64,000 bases of DNA from Aliagarivorans taiwanensis DSM 22990 (GTDB lineage Bacteria > Pseudomonadota > Gammaproteobacteria > Enterobacterales > Celerinatantimonadaceae). How positions within the stretch are numbered: position 1 is the stretch's first letter; every line of letters begins with the position of its first letter. Positions 56,797 to 64,000 of this stretch are shown here, in pieces. The stretch is from NCBI RefSeq assembly GCF_000429505.1, contig NZ_AUBZ01000003.1:1-64000 (forward strand). Direction: 5' to 3'. The notes beneath the pieces were generated by a model. That model was not told where the DNA came from, made no database searches, and saw only the letters and a list, made by a program, of their open reading frames with translations. Made by a program: the position numbers and the translations under genes.

Positions 56797-58131
56797 TTGC
56801 CATTTAGCCAATTCGGACTTGATCGACGCCTACTTTCCACCCTCGGCCACCTAGGGTTTGATAACGCGACTGAAATCCAGCGCCTTGCCATTCCGGCAGC
56901 GATGGCTGGCAAAGACCTAATGGCTTCCTCTAAGACTGGCTCAGGCAAGACCCTGGCCTACCTGCTACCGGCAGTGCAGCGCCTGCTTAAACAGCGCGCC
57001 CTGTCCAAGCGAGATCCACGCTGTGTAGTGCTGGCGCCAACCCGCGAGCTGGCCAAGCAGGTATTTGCTCAGGTACGCACCCTGCTGGCGAATACCTCGT
57101 TTAAAGCTACCCTGATCACCGGCGGTGAGAACTTTAACGACCAACGCAAAGCGCTGGCCAAAGATCCCCATGTTGTGGTGGCCACTCCGGGTCGTTTGGC
57201 CGATCATCTGAGCAAGCGCCACTTGTATCTGGAAGGGCTGGAGCTGCTGATTCTGGATGAAGCAGACCGTATGCTGGATTTGGGCTTTGCCGCGCAAATC
57301 AACCATATCAACCGCGCAGCCAGTCACCGCAAGCGCCAAACCATGATGTTCTCCGCGACCATGGACGACCCGCAAGTGCAGGATATCGCACAGGGTCTGC
57401 TGCAAGCACCCGAGCGTATCGCGGTGGGCTTTGGCTTCGCAGTGCACCAAGACATTAGCCAGCGCTTCTACCTAAGCGATAATGTTGAGCACAAAGAGAA
57501 GCAACTCGCTGAGCTGCTCAAGCAGCCTGAGCTTAACCAGGCCATCGTGTTCACCGCCACCCGCGCCGACACCCAGCGTCTGGCTGAGTTGTTTAACCAG
57601 CAAGGCATCGACAGCGCCGCACTCAACGCCGATCTGAACCAAGGTCAGCGCAATCAGATTATGGATGGCTTTGCCCGCGGCCAGTCCAAGGTGCTGTTTA
57701 CCACCGACTTGGCCTCGCGCGGATTGGACATTGTGCAGGTTTCCCACGTTATCAACTTCGATATGCCAAAACATGTGGAAGAGTACGTGCATCGTATCGG
57801 CCGTACCGGACGCGCCGGCAATCAGGGGCAGGCCTTCTCCTTGGTTGGCCCTAAAGACTGGTACAGCTTCAAAACGCTGGAAAGCATGCTCGAAGGCAAA
57901 CCCGAGTTTTCTGAGATTGAAGGTCTGGCTGCCAGTTTTAAAGGTCTGGCACCAAAGCGTAAGGCCAACAAGAGCAAGCCTCAGCCTTGGAAGAAGGCCA
58001 AGCAAGGGCCGAAGAAAGCAGGCGCAGCTAAACCCGCCAAGCGCAATAAAACCTTCGCTGCTGGCACCGATATGGGTGAAGCGCCAATTCGCCGTATGAA
58101 GGTCAAGCCAGAAGACCTCGATCAGGAGTAG
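56797..58131 (+). CDS. DEAD-box ATP-dependent RNA helicase (SrmB/RhlE-type)
   Basis: A 444-residue helicase. Walker A reads ASSKTGSGKT at 43-52, DEAD is at 154-157, SAT is in MFSATMDD, and the helicase C motifs HRIGRTGRAG are intact. A basic, lysine-rich C-terminal tail of about 65 residues follows. Overall it resembles SrmB, which acts in 50S assembly, and RhlE; I cannot decide. The start is TTG with GAGAGAAG upstream. It stands alone, 98 bases after the diguanylate cyclase gene and 105 bases before the ABC exporter gene. Confidence 0.9.
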   Translation: MPFSQFGLDRRLLSTLGHLGFDNATEIQRLAIPAAMAGKDLMASSKTGSGKTLAYLLPAVQRLLKQRALSKRDPRCVVLAPTRELAKQVFAQVRTLLANTSFKATLITGGENFNDQRKALAKDPHVVVATPGRLADHLSKRHLYLEGLELLILDEADRMLDLGFAAQINHINRAASHRKRQTMMFSATMDDPQVQDIAQGLLQAPERIAVGFGFAVHQDISQRFYLSDNVEHKEKQLAELLKQPELNQAIVFTATRADTQRLAELFNQQGIDSAALNADLNQGQRNQIMDGFARGQSKVLFTTDLASRGLDIVQVSHVINFDMPKHVEEYVHRIGRTGRAGNQGQAFSLVGPKDWYSFKTLESMLEGKPEFSEIEGLAASFKGLAPKRKANKSKPQPWKKAKQGPKKAGAAKPAKRNKTFAAGTDMGEAPIRRMKVKPEDLDQE

Positions 58132-58236
58132 TCACGCAACTGCGCCATCCCCTAAGCCACCCCGTATGCGGAATGTATGGTAGCTTAGGAATTCAGCGTT
58201 GCTATCTCGCTTGGCAGTCCAGGAGGAATCACCGGC

Positions 58237-60015
58237 ATGACGCCACAAGCATACAGCTGGCAGAAGATCCGCCAGCTGATCTTCTCCAATAAACGTCCCT
58301 TGTTACTGGCGCAGGTGATTGCGATTTTCGCCACCTTGGCCAGTGTTCCCACGCCGCTACTGATGCCACTGTTGGTCGATGAAGTGTTGCTCGAGCAACC
58401 CGGCCCCGCACTGGCAGCCCTTGATAAGATCTTACCCAGCGCATGGCATGGCCCCACCGGCTACATTCTGTCGGTACTGTTCTTGGTCTTTCTGCTGCGC
58501 TTGGCCAGCACAGTGCTGGGGGTGCTGCAAAACCGTCAGTTCACCATTATCGGCAAACAGATCTGTTTTGAGATCCGCCGCGATCTGGTCGACTACCTCC
58601 CCAAGGTACAACTGCGCGAATATGAGACCCAAGGCTCGGGTGGGATCAGCGCTCGCTGTATCACTGATGTGGAAACCTTGGATAAGTTTATCAGTGAGAG
58701 TATCTCCAAGTTTGTGGTGGCGATCCTCACGGTGATTGGCACCGCGGCCATCTTGCTGTGGCTTAACTGGCAACTGGGGCTGGTGATTTTACTGCTGAAT
58801 CCAGCGGTGGTGTACTTCTCCCAAAGCTTTGGCAAGCGGGTGAAAGAGCTCAAGCGCAAAGAAAATGCCGCCTTTGAAGCCTTTCAATTGGCGCTGATCG
58901 AAACTCTGGATAACATCCAGCAACTGCGTAGCGCTCAGCGCGAGAAGCACTACTTTAAAGAGGTGGTAAGCGCAGCCAACGAGCTTAAACAGCGCGCTAT
59001 CGACTCACAATGGAAGACCGACGCCGCCAACCGACTTAGCTTTACCGTGTTCTTAGTCGGATTCGAGGCCTTCCGCGCCATCGCCATGCTGATGGTGGTG
59101 TTCTCCGATCTGACCGTAGGGCAGATCTTCGCAGTGTTTGGCTACCTGTGGTTTATGATGGGGCCGGTGCAAGAGCTACTGAACATGCAGTACAGCTATT
59201 TTGCAGCCAATGCCGCATTGACTCGCCTCAATCAGCTGTTCGCCATGCAGCCCGAGCCCCACTACCCTAATCAGGTCAACCCCTTCGCTAGTGAAGGCGA
59301 TGTGGCAATCAGCCTGCGCGATGTCGACTTCTCCTACAACCCTGAATCACCAGTGCTGCAGCAGGTTAACTTGGAGGTGCCCGCAGGCAGGCGGGTTGCC
59401 TTGGTAGCGGTCAGTGGCGGTGGCAAGTCCACCATGGTGAACTTACTGTTAGGGCTGTATCAGGCCGATCGCGGCAGCATAAGGTTCAACGGCGAGCCCA
59501 TTGAGAAGATCGGTTATGGCTGTATTCGCAGCAACGTCGCCACGGTGTTACAGCAACCGATACTGTTCAATGCCTCAGTGCGCGACAATCTTTGCCTTGG
59601 TGCCAACCATGATGACCAAGAGATATGGCAAGCGTTAGACATGGCCGAGCTTGGCGACACAGTGCGCGAGCTAGAGCAAGGGCTGGAGGCGCAGGTGGGG
59701 CGCAATGGCATCCGCCTCTCCGGCGGGCAGAAGCAACGAATGGCAATTGCCCGTATGGTTTTGAGCAATCCCAAGGTGGTGATCCTCGATGAGGCTACCT
59801 CTGCGCTGGATACCCAAACCGAGGCCCGGCTACACTATAATCTACGGCAGTTCCTCAAACAGCGCACCACCTTGATTATCGCCCATCGCCTGAGCGCAAT
59901 TCGTCAGGCCGATATCATCTATGTGCTGGATGACGGTAGGGTCAGCCAAAGTGGTGAGCACCAGCAGTTATTAGCTCAGCCCGGCCTATACCAAACCCTA
60001 TACAGCGGTCATTAG
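58237..60015 (+). CDS. ABC transporter, fused permease-ATPase (exporter type)
   Basis: A 592-residue half-transporter. Six membrane helices (about 20-310) are followed by the ATPase domain with Walker A AVSGGGKST near residue 391, signature LSGGQKQR, Walker B VVILDEATSALD and the switch His in IAHRLSAI. Type I exporter, related to lipid A or multidrug half-transporters such as MsbA or LmrA-like proteins; it would act as a homodimer. The substrate is unknown. GGAGG precedes the ATG. Its 3' end overlaps the opposite-strand DUF2390 gene by 18 bases. Confidence 0.9.
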   Translation: MTPQAYSWQKIRQLIFSNKRPLLLAQVIAIFATLASVPTPLLMPLLVDEVLLEQPGPALAALDKILPSAWHGPTGYILSVLFLVFLLRLASTVLGVLQNRQFTIIGKQICFEIRRDLVDYLPKVQLREYETQGSGGISARCITDVETLDKFISESISKFVVAILTVIGTAAILLWLNWQLGLVILLLNPAVVYFSQSFGKRVKELKRKENAAFEAFQLALIETLDNIQQLRSAQREKHYFKEVVSAANELKQRAIDSQWKTDAANRLSFTVFLVGFEAFRAIAMLMVVFSDLTVGQIFAVFGYLWFMMGPVQELLNMQYSYFAANAALTRLNQLFAMQPEPHYPNQVNPFASEGDVAISLRDVDFSYNPESPVLQQVNLEVPAGRRVALVAVSGGGKSTMVNLLLGLYQADRGSIRFNGEPIEKIGYGCIRSNVATVLQQPILFNASVRDNLCLGANHDDQEIWQALDMAELGDTVRELEQGLEAQVGRNGIRLSGGQKQRMAIARMVLSNPKVVILDEATSALDTQTEARLHYNLRQFLKQRTTLIIAHRLSAIRQADIIYVLDDGRVSQSGEHQQLLAQPGLYQTLYSGH

Positions 60016-60501
60016 GGCTGCATTTTTTAGTTGCTCGAGCTGAGCGCGGTGCACGCTTAAGTACTCCGCCAGCGCATCGTCTGCCGCGACCTTATGCTCA
60101 CCACTTAGCAGCGCGCTGAGCAGGTGCCCCTGCAGCGCTTGCTCAAGCTGCAGCTCCTGCGCTAATAAGCCCAGATACGCCAATTGGCTTAGTTGCTCCT
60201 TACAGCCACGTCGCATAGCGCGAAAGCGCGCCAGCTCCTCGCCATGCTGCTCAAGACAATACCGCCCTGCGATAAGATCAACGGCGCGCCCGACCCACCA
60301 GCTATACAGCAGACACAGAGTGAGATTAACGCTCAGACCGTGTTGGTCCTGCAAGGCTAACAAGCAGGGCTCGATACCCGGGGCGCGGTAGACGCGCCCA
60401 GCAAACTGCCAAGCCTGCTGCTGATGCCGGTGCAAGCTTGGAGGCAGCAGAGCGCAATAATGCGAAGGGCTCAAAGCCATTTTTCCAAACTCATGTTTCA
60501 A
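59998..60501 (-). CDS. DUF2390/TIGR02444-family protein of unknown function
   Basis: A 167-residue soluble protein (160 if it starts at the ATG at 60480) with the family pattern AWQFAGRVYRAPGIEPCLLALQDQHGLSVNL near the N-terminus, mostly helical. Such proteins occur in gammaproteobacteria and commonly lie next to an ABC transporter gene. The role is not known. Its last 18 bases overlap the 3' end of the ABC exporter gene in tail-to-tail orientation. Confidence 0.7.
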   Translation of the reverse strand: MKHEFGKMALSPSHYCALLPPSLHRHQQQAWQFAGRVYRAPGIEPCLLALQDQHGLSVNLTLCLLYSWWVGRAVDLIAGRYCLEQHGEELARFRAMRRGCKEQLSQLAYLGLLAQELQLEQALQGHLLSALLSGEHKVAADDALAEYLSVHRAQLEQLKNAALMTAV

Positions 60502-60554
60502 CCCATGCTCTCAAACCTATCCTTTCAAGGTTATGCTAGCTTAGAAAACGCAAA

Positions 60555-60574
60555 CGCCGCCCTAAAGGGCGGCG
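60555..60574 (-). terminator. Rho-independent terminator after the cold-shock gene
   Basis: CGCCGCCC (60555-60562), loop TAAA and GGGCGGCG (60567-60574). On the minus strand T-rich sequence follows (TTTGCGTTTT). It lies 26 bases after the cold-shock stop. Confidence 0.75.
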
Positions 60575-60600
60575 CTTCGCTAAGTTTGGCAACTTATCTA

Positions 60601-60816
60601 TTAGGCAACAATGTTAACATTGTCAGCCTGAGGACCTTTCTGGCCTTGTACGACTTCGAAAGTCACCGCTTGCCCTTCAACTAGGGTGCGGCGCCCAGTG
60701 CCGTTGATTGCACGAAAATGTACAAACACGTCTGGACCAGACTCTTGCGCAATAAAACCAAATCCTTTTTCGTCGTTAAACCACTTAACGGTTCCGTTTA
60801 ATAACTGATCAGACAT
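60601..60816 (-). CDS. cold-shock protein of the CspA family
   Basis: A 71-residue single-stranded nucleic-acid chaperone. The RNP1 motif KGFGFI is at 17-22 and RNP2 VFVHF at 30-34. The sequence belongs to the CspA/C/E group rather than CspD; the subtype cannot be fixed. GAGAGGAAG precedes the ATG. The 299 bases upstream are free of genes, and a long untranslated leader as in cspA mRNAs is possible. Confidence 0.92.
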   Translation of the reverse strand: MSDQLLNGTVKWFNDEKGFGFIAQESGPDVFVHFRAINGTGRRTLVEGQAVTFEVVQGQKGPQADNVNIVA

Positions 60817-61115
60817 CAGCTTCCTCTCATCTCATTCCGGTGCCTTAATGGCATCTATAACCTTGTATGCTCGGCAACACTCCATACATCTAGCCAAAAA
60901 CAACTACCCGTCGAGAGTTTAGCTATGCTGTACCACAGCAGTGCATAAGCAATTTTCCTTGGACCTAGTTGTGAAAACCTAGTCGCCCCAAGAGCAAGTG
61001 CAGCTTAATGTGTCTTCATGACAAATTGTTTAAGCTAACATATAGCTCTCAGGCCACAGCTTACATAATCCGAGCGCAAAGGCAAAGTATTTATGTTCTA
61101 TTACTGTTAATCTTA
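60817..61115. other. 299-base gap upstream of the cold-shock gene
   Basis: Probably holds the cold-shock promoter and leader on the minus strand. No clear -10/-35 pair, small gene or terminator could be assigned. The DUF3820 gene ends at its right border. Confidence 0.5.
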
Positions 61116-61346
61116 TTAATTAGACATCAGCGGATAAATCAATTTTTCCAGGCCAGCGACTTTGATTTCAAGGGTAAACGCCATTAATTCCCCCAGTTCT
61201 CCAGGCGGAAATCCATCGCCATTGGCAAACCAAAGCAGGTACTCTTCGGGCAGTAGAATCAACTGCTTACCTGCGTACTTACCAAACGGCATCTGCTGCC
61301 GCGCTATTTTTAGTAACAGCCGTTTATCAAATAGCTCCTCAGCCAT
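61116..61346 (-). CDS. DUF3820-family small protein
   Basis: A 76-residue soluble protein with the DUF3820 pattern MPFGKYAGKQLILLPEEYLLWFA and a helical C-terminus. Family members have been linked to quorum-sensing-regulated virulence (QsvR); the biochemical role is not established. The ATG at 61346 is preceded by a purine-rich AACGAGGGTAACT stretch. It is alone on the minus strand. Confidence 0.8.
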   Translation of the reverse strand: MAEELFDKRLLLKIARQQMPFGKYAGKQLILLPEEYLLWFANGDGFPPGELGELMAFTLEIKVAGLEKLIYPLMSN

Positions 61347-61543
61347 CTAGTTACCCTCGTTAATATGCGAATCAAGTAGGCCGAGCACCTACAGAATTAG
61401 CATTAGCACATCGCCCCGGCAATGAAACTGATAATACCGATTTGCCAAATATCATGCTGAAACTGGCAAGCAGTGCTTAATAAAAAAATGTAATTAAATT
61501 ACAATCTAACCAAGAAAACCCTAAGTATTAGAGTTTATGTTCT

Positions 61544-61822
61544 ATGGTAAAAACCACCCCAGACAAGCTACTCAGTAAACACGCTAAGCTTTGTCATAGT
61601 GACAATCTCAAGGTTGTCTCTCATCAGCAGCGCCAGCAAGGTGAGTGGATTCGGCACAGTTTAATGATTGAGGGAGTGGATGTCCCCTTTGTGTTTAAGC
61701 GCCGCGATGCTTACCGCAATCTAACTGGCCAACGGGTCAACCTAAGCTACTACCCCAGCGAAGAACAGGTTGGCGGCCTCGGCTTCGAAATCATGAAGGT
61801 GGTGCGTATCAAACGCAGCTAA
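61544..61822 (+). CDS. small basic protein of unknown function
   Basis: A 92-residue basic protein that I do not recognise. It has no signal peptide, contains one Cys, and mixes predicted beta strands (EWIRHSLMIEGVDVPFVFKRR, written here in part only) with a short KMVK-like C-terminal strand, suggesting a small nucleic-acid- or protein-binding beta fold. The ribosome-binding site is weak (GAG 11 bases upstream). It is separated from its neighbours by about 200 bases on each side and is followed by a weak hairpin. Confidence 0.55.
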   Translation: MVKTTPDKLLSKHAKLCHSDNLKVVSHQQRQQGEWIRHSLMIEGVDVPFVFKRRDAYRNLTGQRVNLSYYPSEEQVGGLGFEIMKVVRIKRS

Positions 61823-61856
61823 TCCTCGAGCGATGCACCAAGTATTGCTATTACTG

Positions 61857-61880
61857 GCAGGCTGGCTCTCAGCCTGCTTT
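61857..61880 (+). terminator. weak terminator-like hairpin after the small basic-protein gene
   Basis: GCAGGCT (61857-61863), seven bases and AGCCTGC (61871-61877), followed by only three T's. Confidence 0.45.
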
Positions 61881-62059
61881 ACTGGCGATTATTTCACCAA
61901 ATCTCCACATTTAGCAGCATGTTAGGAACTGGTCTATCCTGTTTGTCATTGAGAATAACTATCCAGTTGGCTCAAACTATGCCGCCCAAGGCGCAGCCAA
62001 ATAGGCTGCCATTGGCGCTACGCGTAACGCAATAACACCTAAAAATATGGACTAAAACA

Positions 62060-62623
62060 ATGACAAGATTACTTCAGGCTACCCTACTCTCATTGCTGCT
62101 GAGCTTTACCGCGAGCGCCCAAACTACCGTTGGTGGTGTCCAGGTGGAATCCCAACTCGATGTGGAATCACACTCGCTGCAGCACTACGGTAGCGGTATC
62201 CGCAGCAAGTTTTTCTTCAAGCTATACGTCGGCTCTTTGTACGCAGAACAGGCGGGGCTAAACGCCACCCAACTGCTTTCTGGCGAACACAATGTCGCAG
62301 TCAGCCTGGATATCATTTCTAATAAAATTACGTCAGAGCGGATGCGCGACACCATCGAAGAGGGCTTTGAGAAGGCCTCTGCAGGTAATATGGCGCCACT
62401 ACGCGAACGCCTCGACAGCTTTGTTGCCGTGTTCGATGAGAAGATTGAGATTGGCGATCAGTTCCTGATGTTCGCCAATGACCAAGGCCAACTGCTGGCC
62501 TACAAAAACCAACAGCTGCTCACCACTGTAGAAGGCGCCGACTTTGCACAAACCCTGTTCGCCATCTGGCTGGGTGAGCAGCCGGCCGATGACAAGCTGA
62601 AAAGCAAAATGCTAGGTAACTAA
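62060..62623 (+). CDS. secreted chalcone-isomerase-like protein
   Basis: A 187-residue protein with a signal peptide cleaved after ASA near residue 20. The mature part has the chalcone-isomerase-like fold pattern (GSGIRSKFFFKLYVGSLY and the helix ITSERMRDTIEEGFEKA). Bacterial secreted members lack the plant catalytic context, and their function is unknown; lipid or fatty-acid binding is a guess. Its 3' end overlaps the opposite EamA gene by four bases. Confidence 0.8.
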   Translation: MTRLLQATLLSLLLSFTASAQTTVGGVQVESQLDVESHSLQHYGSGIRSKFFFKLYVGSLYAEQAGLNATQLLSGEHNVAVSLDIISNKITSERMRDTIEEGFEKASAGNMAPLRERLDSFVAVFDEKIEIGDQFLMFANDQGQLLAYKNQQLLTTVEGADFAQTLFAIWLGEQPADDKLKSKMLGN

Positions 62624-63513
62624 ATCGACGCCTTACGACGGGCTTGCCACAGCTTACGCGGTGAGAAGCCCGTCACCAAAGCCGTTCCCAGCAATACTAC
62701 TACGCTGCCCACTAGACTATACCAAGATAGATCCTCACCCAGGAACACGCTGCCCCACAGCCCCCCGAACACCGGAATCAAAAAGGTCACGGTAAGCGCC
62801 GAGGCAGCGCCCACCTGCTCAATCAGGCGAAAATACAACAGGTAAGCCACGCCACTACAAACCGCTCCCAATACCACCACAGAGGTCCAGATCCCCGGTG
62901 AGCTCACTTCGGGCATCGGAAACAGTAGTAGCAGCGGCAATAAGATTACGGTGGCGCCCCACATGCTGCCATGGGCATTGGCCAGCGGCGCGATACCGCT
63001 CAGGCGCTTAGCGTAATTACTGGCGATGCCATAGCAACAGGCCGCCGCTAAACTGGCGGCAATGGCCAGCCACTGCTCATGACTAGCCTGTTGAAACTCG
63101 CCGCCGACTAAGATGGAGACGCCAGTCACCCCCAGCAACATACCCAGCAATGCGCGGGCGCTCAAGCGCTGCCCCAAGAATACAGCGGCGATCAACGCGC
63201 CCCACAGCGGCGCGCTGGCATTGAGAATGGACAGAATTGATGCTGGCAAGGTGAGCGCAGCGTAGGCCAGCAACACGAAGGGGAAAGCCGTGTTCATTGC
63301 GCCCAAGGTGAGATAGGCGCGCCAGTGCTTGGCTAACTCTAGCCGTCCTTTCAGTAGGCTACTCACAACCGCCAGAAACAGAGCAGCAAACAGTACTCGA
63401 AACTCGAACAGCCACACCGCGCCCATCACCGGAGCGGCGATGCGCATAAACATAAACGAAGAGCCCCAAATTGCCGCTAACAGCAGCAGGCGCAGTGCAC
63501 TAGCTAGTTCCAT
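62620..63513 (-). CDS. EamA/DMT-family transporter
   Basis: A 297-residue inner-membrane protein with ten helices in two EamA repeats (about 6-135 and 150-285), the drug/metabolite transporter superfamily. The motif WGSSFMFMRIA at the start of repeat one is typical. The substrate is unknown; family members export amino acids or other metabolites. It is monocistronic, convergent with the chalcone-isomerase-like gene, and about 115 bases after recJ. Confidence 0.88.
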   Translation of the reverse strand: MELASALRLLLLAAIWGSSFMFMRIAAPVMGAVWLFEFRVLFAALFLAVVSSLLKGRLELAKHWRAYLTLGAMNTAFPFVLLAYAALTLPASILSILNASAPLWGALIAAVFLGQRLSARALLGMLLGVTGVSILVGGEFQQASHEQWLAIAASLAAACCYGIASNYAKRLSGIAPLANAHGSMWGATVILLPLLLLFPMPEVSSPGIWTSVVVLGAVCSGVAYLLYFRLIEQVGAASALTVTFLIPVFGGLWGSVFLGEDLSWYSLVGSVVVLLGTALVTGFSPRKLWQARRKASI

Positions 63514-63628
63514 ATTACTTCCATTAACCTATCATTTGCCCTCATCCTAGAGGCATAAAAGGGCAGCATCGACCCGAAACTTGCGAAGTGTTTGCAGAGC
63601 CGGCCCCAGTGCTAGTGAGGACACAGTG

Positions 63629-64000
63629 TTAGCGAGGCTCCAGATTCTCCACCATCAGCTGGACACTGCGACGACCACGGAACTCATTCACATCCAGCTT
63701 GTAGGCGATATGTACCCAGCGAATTGAAGCATCCGGCCAGCGGGCCCGATCGACATTAAAGGCAATCGCATCCAGCTCTGGCCCACCGGTTTGCGGCCGT
63801 AGGCTTAGCTTAAGGTGGCGCTCTCCCACCACTCGCTGCGAGCACAACTCAAACACCCCATCGAACAGCGGCTCGGGGAAGGCCTGCCCCCAAGGACCTG
63901 CCTCTCTCAGCAGTTGGGCGAAGTCGAGGTTAAGGTATTGCTCGTCCAGCTCGCCGTCGCTTAGTAGGGTGTGGGTTAGCTGCTCTTGTTCGATCCACTG
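63629..64000 (-). CDS. recJ: single-stranded-DNA-specific exonuclease RecJ, C-terminal part only
   Basis: The last 123 codons of RecJ, whose 5' part lies beyond the right edge. The frame is open to base 64000. The C-terminal OB-fold region matches E. coli RecJ through FDGVFELCSQRVVGERHLK, ELDAIAFNVD and AYKLDVNEFRG. RecJ degrades 5' ends of single-stranded DNA in recombination and in MutH-dependent mismatch repair. The catalytic DHH motifs are not in the window. Confidence 0.93.
   Translation of the reverse strand, partial: QWIEQEQLTHTLLSDGELDEQYLNLDFAQLLREAGPWGQAFPEPLFDGVFELCSQRVVGERHLKLSLRPQTGGPELDAIAFNVDRARWPDASIRWVHIAYKLDVNEFRGRRSVQLMVENLEPR

Noticed and set aside
61993-62009. Small hairpin GCAGCC-5-GGCTGC before the chalcone-isomerase-like gene.
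   Set aside because: Six-bp stems of this kind are frequent by chance, and it has no T run or other context.

Overview
The window is chromosomal DNA of a free-living gammaproteobacterium, most likely a marine member of the Alteromonadales or a nearby order; I cannot name the genus. The evidence is an Escherichia coli-like rRNA promoter, the block ptsP-lgt-thyA beside rppH/mutH (MutH occurs only in Dam-methylating gammaproteobacteria), the Pseudomonas-like minor-pilin operon beside ispH, and a rpsT gene with a UUG start. There are no insertion sequences, phage genes, CRISPR arrays or tRNA genes. Nearly every gene is a chromosomal housekeeping or regulatory gene.

Layout. 1-331: leader and tandem promoters of an rRNA operon that runs off the left edge. 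332-7400: pssA, a small unknown gene, clpB with a heat-shock promoter, pgeF-rluD, bamD and glnB. 7496-14546: type IV pilus minor-pilin operon (pilV-W-X-Y1-E plus one unknown secreted protein), with a FimT/FimU-type pilin convergent to it at the far end. 14673-22466: ispH-fkpB-lspA-ileS-ribF, murJ and rpsT. 22563-28671: an ArsR-type regulator, thyA, lgt, a frameshifted ptsP, rppH, a 606-base gap resembling the DnaA-reactivating site DARS2, and mutH. 28773-31094: a solo glycogen-binding-like domain and the rpsP-rimM-trmD-rplS operon. 31443-42775: a circularly permuted GH16 glucanase lipoprotein, an aspartic protease, a sugar-binding protein paired with a histidine kinase, the aroF-tyrA pair, a ThrE exporter, a Tat-exported small subunit with a GMC oxidoreductase, and a pseudouridine synthase. 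42913-48602: a BtsSR-like pyruvate-sensing two-component system, a dicarboxylate/amino-acid symporter and a CstA-family transporter. 48757-64000: two large uncharacterised envelope proteins (DUF2339, DUF748), a LysE exporter, a REC-REC-GGDEF protein, a DEAD-box helicase, an ABC exporter, a cold-shock protein, several small unknown genes, a chalcone-isomerase-like protein, an EamA transporter and the 3' end of recJ.

The strongest non-coding signals are three. (1) The rppH-mutH gap holds three perfect DnaA boxes, two further degenerate boxes flanking one of them, and a perfect IHF consensus, at the position of E. coli DARS2. (2) Three copies of an 8-mer matching the BtsR operator lie at exact 20-bp periodicity upstream of the CstA-family gene, linking it to the adjacent sensor pair. 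(3) Two rRNA promoters, the upstream one with the E. coli rrn P1 discriminator sequence.

The main genetic oddity is ptsP, where a GT dinucleotide run is two bases short of the reading frame and cuts off the catalytic cysteine region. Start codons were moved from the longest open frame wherever a ribosome-binding site or the family N-terminus supported it; each case is noted in its entry.
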